The notes under the pieces were generated by a model. It saw only the letters and a list, made by a program, of their open reading frames with translations. It had not been told where the DNA came from and did no database searches. DNA of 5,897 nt from Acidobacteriota bacterium (GTDB taxonomy: Bacteria; Acidobacteriota; Terriglobia; Terriglobales; Acidobacteriaceae): contig JAJYBT010000208.1 in the NCBI GenBank assembly GCA_021778875.1, forward strand, positions 1 to 5,897. Direction: 5' to 3'. This document shows, piece after piece, positions 1 through 3,481 of the stretch; the stretch's first letter is position 1, and the number at the start of each line of letters is the position of its first letter. The translations under genes were made by a program, and so were the position numbers.

Positions 1-819
1 GAACTCGCGCATGGGGCCGTATTGTTTGGTGGCGAGCGTCTTGAAGACGACGGGGAAGACAATCTCAGAGCCCTTGACGGCATCAACGCCGAGAATCTGC
101 GGGTCAGCGACGAAGAGATTGCGGAACTCACTGCTGTTGCGCACATCCATGGCAATGCCGTTGAGCAGCGCGAGCACTTTGTCGGGGTTGGCGGAGTAGT
201 CTACGCTGACGTTGATGGTGGCTATCGAGTAATCGATGCTCTGGTTGGCGACGGTGGAGATCTGCGAGTTGGGAATGACGTAGAGGGTGCCATCGGCATC
301 GCGCACGGTGGTTTTGCGGAGAGTCATGGCTTCGACCGTGCCGGTGACGCCGGCAACGCGGACGGTGTCGCCGACGTTGAACTGATCTTCGATGAGGATG
401 AGGATTCCGTTGAGCATGTCGCGGACGATGTTCTGCGCGGCGAGGCCGATGGCGACTCCGGCGATGCCGGCGGAGGCGAGCAGGGGAGCGAGATCGACGC
501 CGACGGCGGCGAGGAACTGCATTCCGGCGATGGTGAAGATGATGGCCAGGCCGGTGGTGCGGATGACGCCGGCGAGAGTTTTGACCTGGGCCACGCGCAC
601 CTGCCCGGCAGCATGCTGCTCGGCGATGCGGATCATGCGGGCCGTGATGGCGCGAAGCAAGCGGCTGAGGATAAAGGCGATAAGGGCCACCACGATGAGG
701 TGGGGCAGCTTGGTGTGGAGGAACTCCTGGGTGTCGTCGATCCACTCGTCGAGCACCTTGCCCATGAACCTGCCTTGCGCAAACCATCCGGAGCGAATCG
801 CGAGCAAAAAAGGATGCAT
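1..819 (-). CDS. MscS-family mechanosensitive ion channel (partial, C-terminus off window)
   Basis: A small-conductance mechanosensitive channel of the inner membrane, which in this family releases solutes on hypo-osmotic shock. The 273 visible residues show a first membrane helix near 39-56, a second near 87-108, and the pore helix TM3 near 110-143. The pore region contains the family pattern ASAGIAGVAIGLAAQNIVRD (115-134), followed by a Glu-Asp-Gln-Phe-Asn-Val-Gly-Asp stretch (144-151). The cytoplasmic beta domain follows, with RDADGT (173-178) and IPNSQI (182-187). The visible part ends inside the C-terminal alpha/beta domain. Small MscS proteins are usually about 280-300 residues, so probably only a short tail is missing. 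I chose the ATG at 819 because an AGAGGAG lies six bases before it; an in-frame ATG at 765 has only a weak, close AGG. The gene is divergent from the small exported genes. Family assignment is firm; the exact subtype (MscS, YbdG-like or YkuT-like) and the physiological role are not resolved. Confidence 0.95.
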   Translation of the reverse strand, partial: MHPFLLAIRSGWFAQGRFMGKVLDEWIDDTQEFLHTKLPHLIVVALIAFILSRLLRAITARMIRIAEQHAAGQVRVAQVKTLAGVIRTTGLAIIFTIAGMQFLAAVGVDLAPLLASAGIAGVAIGLAAQNIVRDMLNGILILIEDQFNVGDTVRVAGVTGTVEAMTLRKTTVRDADGTLYVIPNSQISTVANQSIDYSIATINVSVDYSANPDKVLALLNGIAMDVRNSSEFRNLFVADPQILGVDAVKGSEIVFPVVFKTLATKQYGPMREF

Positions 820-825
820 CCCGAA

Positions 826-832
826 CTCCTCT
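826..832 (-). promoter_or_regulatory. Shine-Dalgarno site of the MscS-family gene
   Basis: Read on the minus strand this is AGAGGAG, six bases (TTCGGG) before the ATG at 819. It decides in favour of this start over the in-frame ATG 18 codons downstream. Confidence 0.8.
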
Positions 833-923
833 TTCTAGACTAGACTGTGCGCAGGCAACCCTGGGCAACCTTCCAGAAGAAAAGGTGACAGGTTGGAGGG
901 GACGCCTGAGATGGAGCTGCAGC

Positions 924-930
924 AGGGAGG
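924..930 (+). promoter_or_regulatory. Shine-Dalgarno site of the first small exported gene
   Basis: AGGGAGG lies five bases before the ATG at 936. It selects this start over an in-frame GTG at 885 that would add 17 residues. The same heptamer with the same five-base spacing and the same ATGCAG start recurs before the second paralogue. Confidence 0.85.
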
Positions 931-935
931 CTTTT

Positions 936-1397
936 ATGCAGTTGCATTCAAAGCAGAGTCAAACCTATGCGCGCAACGCTGTCCTGCCTATTGCGCGCCG
1001 CTTCAAACTTCGCTGGGGAGTGTTGCTGGCAGCCGTGGCCGCTGTGGCAGGCTTTGCTGGAGCGGGGCAGCAGCAGACCCCGCAGGCTCCCTCACTGAAT
1101 CCAGACAGGCCGTATCTGCGGCCGGAAGCGAACCGCCTGCCGGACGTGAACGATCAGATGGAGATGCGCGAGCAGCAAGTGAAGCAGCAGCACTATGAAG
1201 CGGCCAACGCCGCGCGCCAGAAGCAACTGGCCGATGACAGCGCAAAGCTGCTGGCGCTGGCCGTCGCGCTGAAGGCCGAGGTGGACAAGACAAACAAAGA
1301 CACTCTTTCGCTGTCGGTCATCCGCAAAGCCGATGCGATTGAAAAGCTGGCGCACAACGTGAAGGAGAAGATGAAGCTGACTGTCGGCGGCAGCTAG
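936..1397 (+). CDS. Small exported or membrane-anchored helical protein, paralogue A (unknown function)
   Basis: I do not recognise this 153-residue protein as a named family. It has a long basic N-terminal region (residues 1-26, several Arg and Lys), a hydrophobic Ala/Val-rich core (27-43), and an Ala-Gly-Ala at 41-43 that would suit signal peptidase I. This suggests secretion to the periplasm or an uncleaved membrane anchor. A Gln/Pro-rich linker follows (about 44-67). The rest (68-153) is a charged, mostly helical tail with a probable coiled coil at 72-117, a short Lys/Asn/Asp/Thr break near 118-123, and a second helix ending in KMKLTVGGS. The tail is homologous to that of the next gene. 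The two genes are 102 bases apart and on the same strand, so they are likely co-transcribed. No catalytic or metal-binding motif is visible, and a structural or protein-binding role in the envelope is only a guess. The coding call rests on the strong ribosome site and on conservation between paralogues. Confidence 0.85.
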   Translation: MQLHSKQSQTYARNAVLPIARRFKLRWGVLLAAVAAVAGFAGAGQQQTPQAPSLNPDRPYLRPEANRLPDVNDQMEMREQQVKQQHYEAANAARQKQLADDSAKLLALAVALKAEVDKTNKDTLSLSVIRKADAIEKLAHNVKEKMKLTVGGS

Positions 1398-1964
1398 AGC
1401 AGAGTGGCTCCGGCGTGGTGCGAGCGTCCCCTGGGGCTGCGGAAGGGCAGCACGTGGAGCAGCAATGCGGCGGCGGGTCGCGTTGCAAGGGAGGTCGCAA
1501 TGCAGATATACACGGACGCTCTGAACGGATACGGGCTTGAGAAGGCGGCTGGAACGGTGGCGCAGGCGCGACGCGCAGCCGTGGGGCTCTCGTTGCTGTT
1601 GATTGTGCTGAGCCCGATGACAGGCGACACGCAGAATTCATATGGCACACAGCAGATCAGCGGCCCGCCTCGGCCTACGTCGATTATCCAGCCGGCGGCA
1701 AATCATCCACCGGACGCCAACGACCAGATGCTGATGCAGGAACATCAGGTGAAGAAGCAGCAATTTGAAGCGGTGAATGCGGAACGGAAGCGCCAACTGG
1801 ACACCGAAAGCGCCAATCTGCTGATTCTGGCGAAAGACTTGAATGCACAGATGCAGAAACTTGGGGGCAAGCCACTGCCGCCCCGCATGGTGCGCGAGGC
1901 TGAAGTGATAGAGCTGCTGGCGCACGATGTGCAGGCCAAGATGAAGCTGACTGCCGGCGGAAGC
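1137..1964 (+). repeat. Tandem gene duplication: homologous tail-coding segments 1137-1394 and 1707-1964
   Basis: The two 258-base segments encode the 86-residue tails of paralogues A and B and align without a gap. Nucleotide identity is patchy but includes an exact 16-base run, AAGATGAAGCTGACTG, at 1368-1383 and 1938-1953, just before each stop. The sequence between them (1395-1706) holds the stop of A, the spacer and the unrelated-looking N-terminal half of B. The divergence shows an old duplication, not a recent repeat. Confidence 0.8.
1488..1494 (+). promoter_or_regulatory. Shine-Dalgarno site of the second small exported gene
   Basis: AGGGAGG lies five bases (TCGCA) before the ATG at 1500. 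It selects this start over an in-frame GTG at 1404 that would add 32 residues, and it copies the arrangement before paralogue A. Confidence 0.85.
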
Positions 1965-1967
1965 TGA
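1500..1967 (+). CDS. Small exported or membrane-anchored helical protein, paralogue B (unknown function)
   Basis: A 155-residue protein that I cannot assign to a named family. The N-terminus (1-25) ends in Arg-Arg and is followed by a hydrophobic segment (26-41, Leu/Ile/Val-rich). No clear Ala-X-Ala cleavage site follows, so it may be a membrane anchor rather than a cleaved signal. Residues 42-69 form a polar linker rich in Gln, Pro and Ser. Residues 70-155 align without gaps to residues 68-153 of the preceding protein, with 45 of 86 identical by hand count. The best-kept blocks are PDxNDQMxM at the start of the tail and LAHxVxxKMKLTxGGS at the end. The central stretch (KLGGKPLPPR, about 120-129) differs most. 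There is no obvious active site. A hairpin begins eight bases after the stop codon and may end the transcript. The gene is probably expressed with paralogue A, possibly from the promoter upstream of it. Confidence 0.85.
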   Translation: MQIYTDALNGYGLEKAAGTVAQARRAAVGLSLLLIVLSPMTGDTQNSYGTQQISGPPRPTSIIQPAANHPPDANDQMLMQEHQVKKQQFEAVNAERKRQLDTESANLLILAKDLNAQMQKLGGKPLPPRMVREAEVIELLAHDVQAKMKLTAGGS

Positions 1968-1975
1968 TCGGGACA

Positions 1976-2011
1976 GCACGCGCCGCATGGGACTTTGCGC
2001 GCGGCGCGTGC
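1976..2011. terminator. Perfect 11-bp hairpin between convergent genes (possible bidirectional terminator)
   Basis: GCACGCGCCGC (1976-1986) pairs perfectly with GCGGCGCGTGC (2001-2011) around a 14-base loop. It starts eight bases after the stop of paralogue B and ends 27 bases short of the stop of the convergent amidohydrolase gene. No T-run follows on either strand, so it is not a classic intrinsic terminator. It could still halt or stabilise transcripts from both sides. Confidence 0.5.
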
Positions 2012-2038
2012 GTGGGCGCGAACCCGGAAGAGAAGACG

Positions 2039-3370
2039 CTACTGGACGTGAATGACGGGATTGCGGCCGGGGTGTGCCGGGTCCTTGATGATGCGGCCGC
2101 CCTGCATGACAAAGGCCACGTGCTCCATTGCGGTGATGTCGCCAAGCGGGTCGCCTTTTACAGCGACGATGTCTGCGTAGCGGCCCGGCTCAAGCGTGCC
2201 CACGTCCTGATCCTTGCCGAGCATGGTGGCGGCGTTGATGGTGGCGGCCTGCAGCGCTCCGAGCGTGGAGAGACCGCCGCGAACCAGCGCGCCGAATTCC
2301 ATTGATGCGGCCTCGTCCACATCGGCATCGTCGGTGCCGTAGACAATGCGGATGTGATGCGCGAGGGCGAGCCTGAAGGCGGGGCCCTGCGCGGCCATGA
2401 TCTCCTGGCCTTTGGCGAAGGAAGCAGGATCGCGGCCTTTGCTGAGGCCGGTCTGCATGTCGTGCTGGAAGCAGTAGAGAGTGGGGACGAGCCAGGTGTG
2501 GTGCTGCTCCATGAGCGCGGCGCCTTCTTCATCGAGCATGGTTCCGTGCTCGATGGAGTCAACGCCGGCGCGGACGGCGGCCTTGATGCCTACGGCGCCC
2601 TCGGCGTGGGCCATGACTTTTTTCCCGGCGCGATGGGCTACGGCGACGGCCTCGGCCATTTGCGCTTCGCTCAGCTCCTGCACATGATAGTCGGAGATGG
2701 GGTCCATGACGCCGCCGGTGGCCATGAGCTTGATCCAGTCTGCGCCGTACTTGATGTCGCGGCGGACGACATGGTCGATGTCGTCGACGGTGTCGGCTAC
2801 GTTGCGGCCGCGGGGCAGGTCGAGATCGGGCGAGAAGGGCGCGCCGTCGCCGTGGCCTCCGGCGATGGAGATGCAACTGCCCGCGGCGGTGATGCGGGGC
2901 CCAAGAATGATGCCGCGGCGGACGGACTCGCGCAGCGCGAATTGTGGATAGTCGGCGGGGCCTTCGCAGGCGTCGCGGATGGAGGTGAAGCCGTGATCGA
3001 GCCACAGGCGCAGGTTATACACGCCCCACACGGTGGACTGCGGAATGGAGGTGCGGAGATGGTCGGCAAAGTTCTGCGTGGTGGGGTTGGAGAGGATGTG
3101 GCCGTGCGCGTCAATCAGGCCGGGCAGGACGGTGTAGGCGGAGAGATCCGTGATGGGCACGCCGGTTGGCGCGGCATCCGCGATGGATTGCACGCGATCG
3201 CCGGCGATGAGGATGTAGGCGTGCGTGCGGACCTGGCCGGTGCGCACATCGATGAGCTTGCCGGCGAGCACGGCCTGGGTGACGGATGGCTGCGGGGCCG
3301 CTTGCGCGAATGCAGCAGTGAAGACGGCGAAAACGAAAATAGCAATGTAAGCGAGGGAACGGCGGGTCAT
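2039..3370 (-). CDS. Exported metal-dependent amidohydrolase (prolidase / imidazolonepropionase-like, COG1228 type)
   Basis: A 443-residue amidohydrolase-superfamily enzyme with a TIM-barrel metal site. The N-terminus is a typical signal peptide: MTRRS, a hydrophobic core at about 6-22, and a likely cut after Ala-Gln-Ala (22-24), so it should act in the periplasm or outside the cell. Expected metal ligands are all present: His89-Gly-His91 in LPGLIDAHGH, Lys214 in DWIKLMATGG (the position of the carboxylated bridging lysine in binuclear members), His255 in HAEG, His275 in IEHGT, and Asp347 in GTDD. The C-terminus shows the usual return strand, TLEPGRYADIVAVKGDPL (392-409). Characterised relatives hydrolyse Xaa-Pro, Xaa-Arg/Lys or other N-acyl dipeptide bonds; the substrate here cannot be read from sequence. 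The start at 3370 is chosen for the signal peptide. An in-frame ATG at 3427 would add 19 residues ahead of it and lies inside a hairpin arm. Neither start has a Shine-Dalgarno sequence. The gene follows the M1 aminopeptidase gene on the same strand, which fits peptide breakdown. Confidence 0.93.
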   Translation of the reverse strand: MTRRSLAYIAIFVFAVFTAAFAQAAPQPSVTQAVLAGKLIDVRTGQVRTHAYILIAGDRVQSIADAAPTGVPITDLSAYTVLPGLIDAHGHILSNPTTQNFADHLRTSIPQSTVWGVYNLRLWLDHGFTSIRDACEGPADYPQFALRESVRRGIILGPRITAAGSCISIAGGHGDGAPFSPDLDLPRGRNVADTVDDIDHVVRRDIKYGADWIKLMATGGVMDPISDYHVQELSEAQMAEAVAVAHRAGKKVMAHAEGAVGIKAAVRAGVDSIEHGTMLDEEGAALMEQHHTWLVPTLYCFQHDMQTGLSKGRDPASFAKGQEIMAAQGPAFRLALAHHIRIVYGTDDADVDEAASMEFGALVRGGLSTLGALQAATINAATMLGKDQDVGTLEPGRYADIVAVKGDPLGDITAMEHVAFVMQGGRIIKDPAHPGRNPVIHVQ

Positions 3371-3418
3371 GTTGGGATTGAAGGTATCACACTGCAAAGG
3401 ACGGATCGCGAGAAATTG

Positions 3419-3457
3419 CCGCCTCATCCCGGCTGTTGTGCGGCGGGGATGAGGCGG
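3419..3457 (-). terminator. Perfect 12-bp hairpin in the gap between the aminopeptidase and amidohydrolase genes
   Basis: CCGCCTCATCCC (3419-3430) is exactly complementary to GGGATGAGGCGG (3446-3457) around a 15-base loop. In transcription order it begins 24 bases after the aminopeptidase stop and is followed by CAATTTCTC, a weak T-rich stretch. It could be a terminator, a partial attenuator or an RNA-stability element separating the two genes. The rest of the gap (3371-3481) shows no convincing promoter; a GATAC within TGTGATACC near 3382-3390 is only a faint -10-like match. Confidence 0.55.
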
Positions 3458-3481
3458 ATGGGAGCCGTGGTTTGCGCGCGG

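Larger units (their letters stand above)
820..935. promoter_or_regulatory. Divergent intergenic region between the channel gene and the small exported genes
   Basis: These 116 bases must carry the start signals for the minus-strand channel gene and probably for the plus-strand paralogue pair. Two GGCAACC copies (854-860 and 864-870) lie ten bases apart, about one helical turn. A short tandem TAGAC repeat lies at 836-845. I could not find a convincing sigma-70 -35/-10 pair on either strand, so no promoter is placed. Either repeat could be an operator, but this is speculative. Confidence 0.3.

Noticed and set aside
22..843. 273-codon open frame on the plus strand
   Set aside because: It lies antisense to the MscS-family gene and has the same Gly/Asp-rich mirror composition, with no domain.
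128..868. 246-codon minus-strand open frame overlapping the channel gene in another frame
   Set aside because: Its Arg/His-rich low-complexity translation is typical of a frame-shifted reading of GC-rich sequence. The MscS frame explains the region.
885..935. N-terminal extension of paralogue A from a GTG at 885
   Set aside because: The ATG at 936 has a strong AGGGAGG at ideal spacing and yields a start matching that of paralogue B.
820..935. Sigma-70 promoters for the divergent genes
   Set aside because: TTGCC-like -35 candidates exist on the minus strand, but none has a credible -10 at normal spacing, so no position is claimed.
987..1020. Possible twin-arginine export motif in paralogue A
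   Set aside because: Arg21-Arg22-Phe-Lys-Leu-Arg lacks the residue between the arginine pair and Phe required by the consensus, so a Sec-type signal or anchor is more likely.
1404..1499. N-terminal extension of paralogue B from a GTG at 1404
   Set aside because: The ATG at 1500 has the strong ribosome site, and the extension has no counterpart in paralogue A.
3371..3427. Longer amidohydrolase starting at the ATG at 3427
   Set aside because: It would put 19 residues before a normal signal peptide, begins within a hairpin arm and has no Shine-Dalgarno sequence.
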